In this document: in pieces, positions 45,135 to 54,232 of the stretch
How the letters are laid out: every line of letters starts with the position of its first letter
Numbering within the stretch: position 1 is the first letter of the stretch
Source: an uncultured Lachnospira sp.
GTDB taxonomy: Bacteria; Bacillota; Clostridia; Lachnospirales; Lachnospiraceae
Direction: 5' to 3'
Assembly (NCBI GenBank): GCA_934343805.1
Contig: CAKRIN010000003.1
Location: 78,482 to 142,481, forward strand
Length of the DNA stretch: 64,000 bases
Notes under the pieces: generated by a model
The model's database searches: none
Told to the model about the DNA's origin: nothing
Seen by the model: the letters and a program-made list of their open reading frames with translations, nothing else
Program-made: the position numbers and the translations under genes

Positions 45135-46460
45135 ATGAGCAAACCAATAGTTGCTGTTGTTGGAAGACCTAATGTTGGTAAATCGACATTATTCAATAGT
45201 CTTTGCGGACAACAGATTTCAATAGTTAAAGATACTCCTGGTGTTACAAGAGACAGAATATATGCCGAAGTAAGCTGGCTCAATCACAATTTTACCCTGA
45301 TTGATACAGGTGGTATAGAACCTGATACAGGAGATATTATTCTTTCACAGATGAGAGAACAGGCTGAAATTGCCATAGAAACAGCTGATGTTATTATATT
45401 TATGACTGATGTAAAACAGGGACTTGTTGATTCGGATTCCAAAGTAGCTGATATGTTAAGAAGATCACATAAGCCTGTTATACTTGTAGTTAACAAGGTC
45501 GACAACTTCGATAAGATGATGCCGGATGTATATGAATTCTACAATCTTGGAATTGGTGAACCTTTCCCTATATCTGCTGTTAATAAGCTTGGATTTGGCG
45601 AAGTCCTTGATGAAGTAGTAGGACATTTCCCAGAAGGATCTGATGTTGAGGAAGAAGATGACAGACCTAAGATTGCCATTATAGGTAAGCCTAATGTTGG
45701 TAAATCATCAATTGTCAATAAGCTTCTTGGTAAGAACAGAGTTATCGTTTCCGATATAGCCGGAACCACAAGAGATGCTATTGATACAGCAATTAAATAT
45801 AATAATAAAGAATATGTATTTATAGATACTGCCGGACTCAGAAGAAAAAGCAAGATAAAAGAAGATCTTGAGCGTTACAGTATCATAAGAACTGTAGCAG
45901 CTGTTGAAAGAGCAGATATTGCCATTCTTGTCATTGATGCAACTGAAGGTGTTACTGAACAGGATGCCAAAATTGCCGGGATAGCACATGAAAGAGGCAA
46001 GGGTATTATCATTGCTGTTAACAAGTGGGATGACATCGAAAAGAATGATAAGACCATATATGAATTTACTAATAAAATAAAAGATACTTTATCTTTCATG
46101 TCTTATGCAGAGATAGTATTTATATCAGCAAAAACAGGACAGCGACTTAATAAGCTGTATGATCTCATTGATCAGATTGTTGATGCACAGACTATGCGAA
46201 TTCCAACAGGTGTTCTTAATGAAATTCTTACTGAAGCGGTTGCCATGAAGCAGCCACCATCTGATAAAGGAAAGAGACTTAAGATATATTACATGACACA
46301 GGTTTCAGTTAAACCTCCTACATTTATAATGTTTGTAAATGATGTACAGCTCACTCATTTTTCTTATACAAGATATATAGAGAACAGAATCAGGGAATCA
46401 TTCGGATTCAGAGGTACATCAATAAGATTTATTAACAGAGAACGTAAGGAGAAAGAATAA
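45135..46460 (+). CDS. der: Ribosome biogenesis GTPase Der (EngA)
   Basis: A 441-residue GTPase with two tandem G domains and a C-terminal KH-like domain, needed for 50S assembly. The first G1 is GRPNVGKST (about 10-18) and the second GKPNVGKSS (about 183-191). NKVD and NKWD are the two G4 motifs. AGAGGAT precedes the ATG. The stop overlaps the plsY start by one base, and der-plsY-gpsA is a conserved Firmicutes order. Confidence 0.98.
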   Translation: MSKPIVAVVGRPNVGKSTLFNSLCGQQISIVKDTPGVTRDRIYAEVSWLNHNFTLIDTGGIEPDTGDIILSQMREQAEIAIETADVIIFMTDVKQGLVDSDSKVADMLRRSHKPVILVVNKVDNFDKMMPDVYEFYNLGIGEPFPISAVNKLGFGEVLDEVVGHFPEGSDVEEEDDRPKIAIIGKPNVGKSSIVNKLLGKNRVIVSDIAGTTRDAIDTAIKYNNKEYVFIDTAGLRRKSKIKEDLERYSIIRTVAAVERADIAILVIDATEGVTEQDAKIAGIAHERGKGIIIAVNKWDDIEKNDKTIYEFTNKIKDTLSFMSYAEIVFISAKTGQRLNKLYDLIDQIVDAQTMRIPTGVLNEILTEAVAMKQPPSDKGKRLKIYYMTQVSVKPPTFIMFVNDVQLTHFSYTRYIENRIRESFGFRGTSIRFINRERKEKE

Positions 46461-47122
46461 TGTTAGTTAAATTAGCTGTACTTATATTGGGATATTTTGC
46501 CGGAGCACTTATTCAGGCAGGATACTGGATGGGAAAGTTCAATAAAATTGATATAAGAAATTATGGCAGCGGTAATGCAGGAACAACCAATGTAATGAGA
46601 ACTCTCGGTAAAAAAGCTGGTATTGTTACTTATCTGCTTGATGCATTTAAAGCAGTAATTGCAGATGTGTTAATTCATTTTCTTGTAGTGCCACATACAA
46701 CAATTTCAGAAATGCTTCTGTTTCTTTACTGTGGATTAGGTATTGTACTTGGTCATAATTTCCCTTTCTATCTTGGTTTCAAAGGTGGAAAAGGAATTGC
46801 TGCTTCATCAGGAGTAGTTATAAGCCTTATGCTTTTCCCAAAATACTGTTTCATGTTTACTGTATTTGGTATTCTTTTTTTTGGGATGGTTGCAAAGGTA
46901 AGCCATTATGTTTCACTGGCATCCCTTATAGGAATGGCAATGTTCTTTGTAGAGTTTCTTATATGGGGAATAATCGGATGGCTTCCGCTTAATGGCATGA
47001 GTCTGGTTGAGGGAAATATTATTGTTTTTGTTCTTGTAGCTTTAGCTTTTATCAGACATCGTGGCAACATTGTAAGACTTATTAACGGAACAGAACGAAA
47101 AATTGGACAAAAAAATAATTAA
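46460..47122 (+). CDS. plsY: Glycerol-3-phosphate acyltransferase PlsY
   Basis: A 220-residue membrane enzyme that transfers the acyl group from acyl phosphate (made by PlsX, 26149) to glycerol-3-phosphate. Five or so hydrophobic segments are seen. The conserved loops are GSGNAGTTNVMRTLGKKAG, GHNFPFYLGFKGGKG and IRHRGNIVRL. AAGGAG lies inside the der coding end. gpsA, 37 bases downstream, supplies the glycerol-3-phosphate. Confidence 0.97.
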   Translation: MLVKLAVLILGYFAGALIQAGYWMGKFNKIDIRNYGSGNAGTTNVMRTLGKKAGIVTYLLDAFKAVIADVLIHFLVVPHTTISEMLLFLYCGLGIVLGHNFPFYLGFKGGKGIAASSGVVISLMLFPKYCFMFTVFGILFFGMVAKVSHYVSLASLIGMAMFFVEFLIWGIIGWLPLNGMSLVEGNIIVFVLVALAFIRHRGNIVRLINGTERKIGQKNN

Positions 47123-47158
47123 TTTATATACGCATTTGCGTCAGATTGGAGTATAATT

Positions 47159-48169
47159 ATGGCAAATATTAGTGTTTTAGGAGCTGGAAGCTGGGGTCTT
47201 GGACTTGCTTTACTCCTTAATAACAACGGACACAATGTTACTGTTTGGTCAGTATTAAAAGATGAAGTTGATATGCTTCAGAAAGACAGGGAACATAAAA
47301 GATGCCTGCCTGGCGTTAAGATTCCAGAAAGCATAACTATTTCTGGTAACACAGAGAATGTGATAACATGTGCTGATGTTCTTGTTCTTGCAGTTGCTTC
47401 ACCATATACACGTTCTACAGCTAAGACTATAGCGCCTTTTGTTAAGGATGGACAGATTATAGTTAATGTTGCAAAGGGAGTAGAAGAGCATACGCTTCTT
47501 ACACTTTGCCAGATAGTAGAACAGGAGATTCCTTGTGCTAAAGTTGCTGTTCTTTCAGGACCAAGCCACGCTGAAGAAGTAAGCCGTGGAATACCTACAA
47601 CATGCGTAATTGGTGCACATGAAAAACAGACTGCTGAATATCTTCAGAACATTTTTATGAGTGATGTATTCAGAGTGTATACAAGTCCTGATATACTTGG
47701 CATATGTATCGGTGGAGCATTGAAGAATGTCATTGCACTTGCTGCAGGTATTGCTGATGGTCTCGGATATGGTGATAATACCAAAGCCGCACTTATCACA
47801 AGAGGTAATGCAGAAATAACAAGACTTGGTGTAGCTATGGGAGCTAATCCTCATACATTTGCCGGTCTTTCAGGAATTGGAGATTTAATAGTAACATGTG
47901 CAAGTATGCACAGCAGAAACAGAAGAGCCGGCATCCTCATAGGTAAAGGATATACCAAGGATCAGGCTATGGAAGAAGTCCAGATGGTTGTTGAGGGAGT
48001 ATTCTCAGCAAAGGCTGCTTTGGAGCTTTCAAAAAAATACAACATTGAAATGCCAATTGTAGAACAGGTCAACAAAGTTCTTTTTGAAGATAAACCAGCT
48101 GCTGAAGCTGTAAGAGAGCTTATGTTACGTGATAAAAAGATTGAAATCGATAATTCTGAATGGAATTAA
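47159..48169 (+). CDS. gpsA: Glycerol-3-phosphate dehydrogenase [NAD(P)+]
   Basis: Reduces dihydroxyacetone phosphate to sn-glycerol-3-phosphate for phospholipids. The 336 residues have the Rossmann motif LGAGSWGLGLALLL near the N-terminus, SGPSHAEEV, and the catalytic-lysine region GGALKNVIALAAG. TTGGAG precedes the ATG. With plsY it forms a compact phospholipid-entry pair downstream of der. Confidence 0.98.
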   Translation: MANISVLGAGSWGLGLALLLNNNGHNVTVWSVLKDEVDMLQKDREHKRCLPGVKIPESITISGNTENVITCADVLVLAVASPYTRSTAKTIAPFVKDGQIIVNVAKGVEEHTLLTLCQIVEQEIPCAKVAVLSGPSHAEEVSRGIPTTCVIGAHEKQTAEYLQNIFMSDVFRVYTSPDILGICIGGALKNVIALAAGIADGLGYGDNTKAALITRGNAEITRLGVAMGANPHTFAGLSGIGDLIVTCASMHSRNRRAGILIGKGYTKDQAMEEVQMVVEGVFSAKAALELSKKYNIEMPIVEQVNKVLFEDKPAAEAVRELMLRDKKIEIDNSEWN

Positions 48170-48211
48170 TAATTCATACTTACTACTAAACTGGCACGAG
48201 GAGGGATGATT

Positions 48212-50701
48212 ATGGCACATATAAAAAACATGCAGAATAAAGCATATATTTCAAATTATATGAAAGAATGCCTCAGCAGATTTGAAATGTATAGATATAA
48301 TTTTATATGCGCACCTACGGGCTATGGTAAATCCATCGTGTGTAAAACATTTTACAGAAATTTTTCAGGTTACACTGTATTATGGATAGATGCAAACAGT
48401 TCAAAAGAAATATTCTGGATGAATCTGTGTAATGCAATCAAAATAATCAATCCTTCATATGCTGCAGCTTTTAAGGAACTTGGGTTCCCTGATACAGAAG
48501 AAAAGGCTAACGAGGTTATTAACAAGCTTTCAGTGATGTCACAGTCCAAATCTTCAGCTCTGGTAATTATAGATAATTTTGACTGTATCCTTGATGACAA
48601 TATCGAGAGGATTCTTACTTCATGCTATTCAACATCTATGCTTGATTTGAAATATATATTTATCATGCAGCAGATAACCCGTCAGGAGTTAATCAATCTT
48701 ATAACCAAGAAAGATGCCGGACTTGTAGATAAATCTGATCTTGCTTTTACGGACGAAGATATTCTTGATTATTTCAAACTGAACGAAATTGTTTTAACTT
48801 CTGAAACAGCAAAAGAGTTATATGATAAAACTCTTGGATGGCCGATAATTATTCATTCATATATGGATAATTACAAGGATAAACAATATTCTGACAGTTA
48901 TGTACATGATATAGCTGATTCTTTTATAAGGAATAATATTTGGCTTGAATTAGATAATGACAGACGTGACTTTCTTACCAATATGTGTGTGTTTAATGAA
49001 TTTACGCTTGAACAATGCGTAAGGCAATTAGAGATTGATGAAAAAGACTGCCTTGTCTATCTTAATTCAACAGCAATAGTTAATTATAACATGCATACAA
49101 GAAAATACAGTTTTAACCCTGTATTTAAGCATTTTATGTTAAAAGTTCTTGAGGATAAGCCTGTAGAAGATATTAAAAGGATTAAATTAAAGGCAGCAGA
49201 AACCAATCTTTATGATGGTAATTATTTTGAAGCGATGAAACTCTTTTATGCTTCTGATAATTATAATAAGATTTATTTGTCGTCACCTGATTTTAAGAAT
49301 ATATATCCATATATAATCAAAAAAAATAAGAATATTTTCTCTGAAATAGCCAATCATTACTGGGACGTAGAAAAACATGGAAAGTATGATTTTTCAATTA
49401 TCATTTGCTTTTCTATGCTTCTGCTTAATGAAAAGAACACTGTTCATACACTTTTAACTGATATAGAAACAGATATAAGTAATGACAGTAATCTTAATGA
49501 TAACAAGAAGAATCAGTATATTTCCGAGCTTGAATATATTAAAGCGTTTGAATATTTTAATGATTTTGATAAGATGAATAAACATTTTAACAGGATATCA
49601 GCCATCACAAAGTCTCCTGTAGGCATAATTGCCGGCAAATATCCTTTTAACTTTGAATGTCCATCCATTATGTCTCTTTATCATCGTACAAGTGGAAGTC
49701 TGGAACACGAAATGTGTCTGCTTAATGATTGTGCTCCTGATTATTACAGAATTACCAATGGACATGGAAAAGGATTTGAGGCATTGATGAAAGCAGAAGT
49801 TCTCTATAACAGGGGAGAGATTGAAAGTGCTGAAATCTTATGTCATAAGGCCGTATATATGGCTGACAGCCGTAATCAGTATTCTATATATATTGCAGCT
49901 AATTATCTTCTTGCACTTATAGCTATTCATTATGGCTCTAACGATGAATTTAAAGAATATATGAGTAATATATCACCATCTTCATGTAAATCTGAGCAAA
50001 AAGATTTTATGCTTGTGAGAATGGCAGATATATGCATTGCCAGTATATACTGTAATGTTGAAGATAAGGATAAAATCCCTGAATGGCTCAAAGATGAGAA
50101 AAATATTGAAGATAACGTTGATTTCTTTTCCTTAAGTTTTGTTAACACTATTGCAGCCAAATATATGATCATTAATAAAGATTATCATGAGTTCTTAGGA
50201 ATAAGCGGACAGTTACTTGGTCTTAGCAAGATGTTTTCTTATATTATTCCAAGAATATATACATACATTTATCTTGCAATTGCTAATAATGAACTTGGAG
50301 ATAGTGATAAAGCCAGAAAATTTTTACATGAGGCAATTAATCTTGCAATAAAAGATGAAATTTATATGCCTTTTGTACATAATTATAGTTATATTTCAGA
50401 TTTATTAATTGAAGCCGGAGTTAACAAGAATATTTCATTGTTTGTTAAAGCAATTAACAAGCTTGCAAAGACTCATGAAAAGGGTGTAAAGGTTATTAAA
50501 AAAGCCGGACATATGCTTGCTAATTATGGTCTGACAGTAAGAGAAGCTGATGTTGCCAAGCTTGCTGCCCAGCGACTTTCTAACAAAGAGATAGCAGATC
50601 AGTTATTTATAGCCGAGAGTACTGTTAAGTCTAATATGAAGGTTATATTTAACAAGCTGCAGATTAACTCACGTTCTGAACTAAAGAATTTTTTTGAATA
50701 G
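48212..50701 (+). CDS. MalT-like ATP-dependent LuxR-family transcriptional regulator
   Basis: An 829-residue regulator. An N-terminal STAND-type NTPase has a P-loop APTGYGKS (34-41) and a Walker B-like ALVIIDNFD. A long helical, TPR-like middle region follows. A C-terminal LuxR helix-turn-helix (about 765-829) contains LTVREADVAKLAAQRLSNKE and IAESTVKSNMKVIFNKL. This is the MalT/LAL architecture, which responds to small inducers. The ATG at 48212 is 6 bases after GAGGAGGG; an ATG at 48206 overlaps it. Targets are unknown. It lies between gpsA and rsmD with no related gene beside it. Confidence 0.9.
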   Translation: MAHIKNMQNKAYISNYMKECLSRFEMYRYNFICAPTGYGKSIVCKTFYRNFSGYTVLWIDANSSKEIFWMNLCNAIKIINPSYAAAFKELGFPDTEEKANEVINKLSVMSQSKSSALVIIDNFDCILDDNIERILTSCYSTSMLDLKYIFIMQQITRQELINLITKKDAGLVDKSDLAFTDEDILDYFKLNEIVLTSETAKELYDKTLGWPIIIHSYMDNYKDKQYSDSYVHDIADSFIRNNIWLELDNDRRDFLTNMCVFNEFTLEQCVRQLEIDEKDCLVYLNSTAIVNYNMHTRKYSFNPVFKHFMLKVLEDKPVEDIKRIKLKAAETNLYDGNYFEAMKLFYASDNYNKIYLSSPDFKNIYPYIIKKNKNIFSEIANHYWDVEKHGKYDFSIIICFSMLLLNEKNTVHTLLTDIETDISNDSNLNDNKKNQYISELEYIKAFEYFNDFDKMNKHFNRISAITKSPVGIIAGKYPFNFECPSIMSLYHRTSGSLEHEMCLLNDCAPDYYRITNGHGKGFEALMKAEVLYNRGEIESAEILCHKAVYMADSRNQYSIYIAANYLLALIAIHYGSNDEFKEYMSNISPSSCKSEQKDFMLVRMADICIASIYCNVEDKDKIPEWLKDEKNIEDNVDFFSLSFVNTIAAKYMIINKDYHEFLGISGQLLGLSKMFSYIIPRIYTYIYLAIANNELGDSDKARKFLHEAINLAIKDEIYMPFVHNYSYISDLLIEAGVNKNISLFVKAINKLAKTHEKGVKVIKKAGHMLANYGLTVREADVAKLAAQRLSNKEIADQLFIAESTVKSNMKVIFNKLQINSRSELKNFFE

Positions 50702-50715
50702 AGGAATATTTTATT

Positions 50716-51276
50716 ATGCGTGTTATAGCTGGAACAGCCCGAAGCATGCCACTTAAAGCTGCTGAGGGTAATAATACAAGACCTACAACTGACAGAATTA
50801 AGGAGACACTTTTTAATATGCTCCAAGGTGAAATTGCCGGATGCGTATTTTTAGATTTGTATTCTGGAAGTGGTGCAATAGGAATTGAAGCATTAAGCCG
50901 TGGAGCAAAAAAAGCAGTCTTTGTTGAGAATGCAAGAAATGCAATTGCTGTTATAAAAGATAATCTTACATTTACACGGCTTGCAGACAAAGCTGTTGTT
51001 ATGGAGCAGGATGTACTTTCTGCTATCAACAGATTATCAGGCAAAGGTGTATTTGATATAGTGTTTATGGATCCACCTTATAGCCAGGATTATGAATATG
51101 ATGTTTTAAAATCTTTATCAGCATCTGATATTATTGACAAATATACAATTATAATAATTGAAGAGGCTCTTAATACTCCTCTTGACTATATAGAAGAATG
51201 TGGTTTTGAAACAGTTAAAGTTAAAAATTATAAAACTAACAAGCATCTGTTTATCAGACTAAAGGAGAGTAACTAA
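50716..51276 (+). CDS. rsmD: 16S rRNA (guanine966-N2)-methyltransferase RsmD
   Basis: A 186-residue SAM-dependent methyltransferase. Motif [20 protein letters not shown] (about 50-68) and the catalytic DPPY (about 118-121) are clear. GAGGAAT precedes the ATG. rsmD-coaD is a very common pair; here the gap is 2 bases. Confidence 0.96.
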   Translation: MRVIAGTARSMPLKAAEGNNTRPTTDRIKETLFNMLQGEIAGCVFLDLYSGSGAIGIEALSRGAKKAVFVENARNAIAVIKDNLTFTRLADKAVVMEQDVLSAINRLSGKGVFDIVFMDPPYSQDYEYDVLKSLSASDIIDKYTIIIIEEALNTPLDYIEECGFETVKVKNYKTNKHLFIRLKESN

Positions 51277-51278
51277 TC

Positions 51279-51764
51279 ATGAAGAAAGCAATTTATCCTG
51301 GAAGCTTTGACCCTGTAACACTTGGACATTTGGATATAATTCGACGTTCTGCCAGTCTTGTGGACCATCTTATAGTCGGAGTATTAAATAACAGTACCAA
51401 AACACCATTGTTTTCAGTGGATGAGCGTGTTAATATGTTAAAGGAAGTCACTAGTGATTTGCCTAATGTTGAAGTTTTAAGCTTTAGCGGACTGCTTGTT
51501 GATTTTGCTGCACAACATAATGTATCCGTTATAATCAGAGGGCTTCGTGCTGTTACTGATTTCGAGTATGAGCTTGCAATGTCGCAGACAAACAGGGTAG
51601 CAGCACCAGGGATAGATACTGTATTCCTTACAACAAGTCTTAAATATGCATATTTAAGCTCAAGTATAGTTAAGGAAATGGCCATGTATGGCGGAGATAT
51701 CCACAAGTTCGTACCAGAAGAAATCGTTTCAAGAGTGTACGAAAAATACGGAATCAATCAATAA
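51279..51764 (+). CDS. coaD: Pantetheine-phosphate adenylyltransferase
   Basis: Transfers AMP to 4'-phosphopantetheine in the penultimate CoA step. The 161 residues start [20 protein letters not shown], with the TxGH motif, and contain SSSIVKEMA near the end. AAAGGAG precedes the ATG. With coaE at 15723 it completes the last two steps of CoA synthesis within the window. Confidence 0.97.
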   Translation: MKKAIYPGSFDPVTLGHLDIIRRSASLVDHLIVGVLNNSTKTPLFSVDERVNMLKEVTSDLPNVEVLSFSGLLVDFAAQHNVSVIIRGLRAVTDFEYELAMSQTNRVAAPGIDTVFLTTSLKYAYLSSSIVKEMAMYGGDIHKFVPEEIVSRVYEKYGINQ

Positions 51765-51789
51765 TATACAATTTAAAGGAGTTTTTCAG

Positions 51790-52404
51790 ATGAGTAGAAT
51801 TGAACAGTTAATAAGTGATATTGAGAGCTACATTGATAATTGTAAATATTATCCATTATCAAATGTTAAAATTATTGTCAACAAAGAGCAGCTTGAAGAT
51901 ATGCTTACAGAATTGAGATTAAAGACACCTGATGAAGTTAAAAAATATCAGAAGATTTTAAGCAATAAGGATGCTATCCTCGCTGATGCAAAAGAACAGG
52001 CTGATGCAATTATTAATGCTGCACAGATTCAGACAGAAGAACTTATTAATGAACATGAAATTATGCAGAGAGCATATGCACAGGCTAACCAGCTCATAGA
52101 ACAGGCAACTGCACAGGCTCAGGCTATTCTTGACAATGCAACAGAAGAAGCCAATGGTATCCGTTATAGTGCCATGCAGTATACTGATGATATGTTAGCA
52201 AAGCTTCAGTATATTATTGAACATTCAATAAAAGATAATAAAGAAAAGTATGATTCATTATTATCAGGTCTTCAGAATGTCCTTTCTGTAGTTAATAATA
52301 ACAGAAATGAACTTAGTGGCATTGAGGAAAGTGATAATGAGGAAGATGCTGCTGTTTCTGATTCCGATGTATCAGCTCCAGAAGCCTCAGATTCAAATGA
52401 ATAA
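51790..52404 (+). CDS. Coiled-coil protein (DivIVA / V-ATPase subunit H-like)
   Basis: A 204-residue protein. Residues 1-65 are mixed, then a long Ala/Gln/Glu-rich coiled coil (about 65-150: ADAKEQADAIINAAQIQTEE and similar heptads) follows, and the tail is acidic (SDNEEDAAVSDSDVSAPE). Such proteins after coaD in Lachnospiraceae are often labelled as ATPase subunit-like; a DivIVA-like scaffolding role is also possible. I use the ATG at 51790 with AAAGGAG upstream. Its stop abuts the stop of the convergent gene exactly. Confidence 0.75.
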   Translation: MSRIEQLISDIESYIDNCKYYPLSNVKIIVNKEQLEDMLTELRLKTPDEVKKYQKILSNKDAILADAKEQADAIINAAQIQTEELINEHEIMQRAYAQANQLIEQATAQAQAILDNATEEANGIRYSAMQYTDDMLAKLQYIIEHSIKDNKEKYDSLLSGLQNVLSVVNNNRNELSGIEESDNEEDAAVSDSDVSAPEASDSNE

Positions 52405-53277
52405 TTAAAACAATTCTAATACATATATCAGCAGCCATGTAAATGCGCATGTAATAGTACATAATACAAGCTTCTGATATATGTATTTTTTTGCGTTAAA
52501 ATTATCGGCACAGACACTTTTGGTCTGCATCATGACACATAAGCCTCCAAAGCAGTCTATTATCATTACGCAAAAGATTTTCTCATAAACTGATAATCCT
52601 GATTGTTTTATCAGATTAAGAGTGTTGGATATTTCCAAAGGAAATGTAATTCCAAATGCATATTCGTTAATAACAGGTATATATCTTAAAACCGATATAA
52701 TAACTGAAAATACAATAATATATGCACCCAGCTTTAATGATGCTGATATTGCTGTATTAACAGATTCTTCAAAGAAAATATATGCATTTTCTTTATTAAT
52801 TCTGACTTTCTTACCATGATTGTCGTCTCTTTTAGGAAAACAGCCATATATCAATACGATTATGAAAGCTATAACAAGTACCGGAATGTATGTCAGCATA
52901 ATAAAATACACAATATTTATGCATCTGTCCAATATATAACAATACACATAACTTATAAGGAAAGCAGGACTTGGAATATTAATCAATCCAAAAAGCATGT
53001 CCGGTAATTTACTGTCAGGTTCAATCTCTTTGTATTCCGAGCATATATATGAACCATTAGGAAATCCTGTAATTATTCCAATAATTATTATAAGCCAGAT
53101 ATTATGCACATTTTTCATCTTGATTATCCTTATAAGATAATTAGTGAGAATAAAAGAAAGGAATAATCCGGGAAATACTCTCAAACCAAAAAGTGATAAT
53201 CCATTAATCACTCCCTGGCATACAGGAACTGATAAAACAGAGAGTAAAAATAACAGAATAATTATTAAACTTATCAT
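52405..53277 (-). CDS. YlbJ-like nucleoside-recognition (Gate) membrane protein
   Basis: A 290-residue polytopic membrane protein with about 7-8 hydrophobic segments. FGLRVFPGLFLSFILTN, GIITGFPNGSYICSEY and NIPSPAFLIS resemble the YlbJ sporulation membrane protein, which in Bacillus is needed for spore cortex and lies in the ylb cluster near coaD. It is shorter than typical YlbJ (about 400 residues), so it may be a reduced or distant paralogue. The ATG at 53277 has GGGAG 6 bases upstream; an ATG at 53295 lies before it. Confidence 0.7.
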   Translation of the reverse strand: MISLIIILLFLLSVLSVPVCQGVINGLSLFGLRVFPGLFLSFILTNYLIRIIKMKNVHNIWLIIIIGIITGFPNGSYICSEYKEIEPDSKLPDMLFGLINIPSPAFLISYVYCYILDRCINIVYFIMLTYIPVLVIAFIIVLIYGCFPKRDDNHGKKVRINKENAYIFFEESVNTAISASLKLGAYIIVFSVIISVLRYIPVINEYAFGITFPLEISNTLNLIKQSGLSVYEKIFCVMIIDCFGGLCVMMQTKSVCADNFNAKKYIYQKLVLCTITCAFTWLLIYVLELF

Positions 53278-53333
53278 AAACAGCTCCCGTAACATCTGTT
53301 ATTTAATAATATTCTCAAAATCTGTTAATTATG

Positions 53334-53370
53334 TGTTATAATGAAATGTAATATTTTATCCATATTACAT
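53334..53370 (+). promoter_or_regulatory. Extended -10 promoter and dyad upstream of the (p)ppGpp synthetase
   Basis: TGTTATAAT (53334-53342) is an extended -10 with no good -35. Just downstream a perfect 9-base inverted repeat (53346-53354 and 53362-53370, 7-base loop) reaches to within 1 base of the GGAGG ribosome site. It could be an operator or a leader hairpin that masks translation. Confidence 0.55.
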
Positions 53371-53381
53371 TGGAGGACTAA

Positions 53382-54182
53382 ATGGAAATTCAGATGTGGA
53401 AAGAAATTCTTATGCCATATGACCTGGCGGTAGAAGAACTACAGATTAAATTTAATCATATTATAAAAGAATACCATCAGACTGGAGAGTATTCTCCTAT
53501 TGAACAGGTACTTGGACGTGTTAAAAGCATATCAAGTATTATTGAAAAAGCTCAAAGGCGTGGTATTGATATAGACAAGATTCAGGGGAATCTTTTTGAT
53601 ATAGCAGGAATACGTCTTATATGCCAGTTTACAGAAGACATATATACTGTTGTTGAGCTTATAAAGAATCGTAAGGACATGACTGTTATAAGCGAAAAGG
53701 ATTACATTAAGAATATTAAAAAAAGTGGTTACAGAAGTTATCATCTTATAGTTAATTATGAAGTTGAAACTGTTCATGGTACATCAGTTATCCCTGTTGA
53801 AATCCAGATTCGTACGCTTGGCATGAACTTCTGGGCAATTATTGAACATTCTCTTCAATACAAATACAACGGAGAAATTCCTACACATGTAAGAGAACGT
53901 CTTAATGCTGCATCAGATGCCCTGATAACTCTTGATAACGAGATGTCATCTATTCATGATGAAATAATTAACGCACAGAACTATTTTGTTATTAAAGCAA
54001 ATGTTGTTTCTGATATATTAAGTACAATACAGAATTTATATAAAGTTGCAAACAAACAGGTGATTATCAAAATTCAGGATGAATTCTATGAAATATATAG
54101 AAGAGGAAACATTAATGAATTATCAAGGTTTTCACGTCAACTAGATATAATTGCTGAAGATTATCGTGCACAGTCTGTTTAG
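53382..54182 (+). CDS. Small alarmone synthetase (GTP pyrophosphokinase, RelQ/YjbM-like)
   Basis: A 266-residue enzyme that makes (p)ppGpp from ATP and GDP/GTP without a hydrolase domain. Signature segments are GRVKSISSIIEKAQRRGID, GIRLICQF, KKSGYRSYHLIVNYE and IQIRTLGMNFWAIIEHSLQY. It is longer than Bacillus YjbM (about 211) owing to a C-terminal helical tail. GGAGG lies 5 bases before the ATG, adjacent to a dyad. It is the only alarmone enzyme in the window. Confidence 0.93.
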   Translation: MEIQMWKEILMPYDLAVEELQIKFNHIIKEYHQTGEYSPIEQVLGRVKSISSIIEKAQRRGIDIDKIQGNLFDIAGIRLICQFTEDIYTVVELIKNRKDMTVISEKDYIKNIKKSGYRSYHLIVNYEVETVHGTSVIPVEIQIRTLGMNFWAIIEHSLQYKYNGEIPTHVRERLNAASDALITLDNEMSSIHDEIINAQNYFVIKANVVSDILSTIQNLYKVANKQVIIKIQDEFYEIYRRGNINELSRFSRQLDIIAEDYRAQSV

Positions 54183-54232
54183 TAGACAATACATGACAGA
54201 TAATAAAACATTACAGAATTGAGGTATATAAA

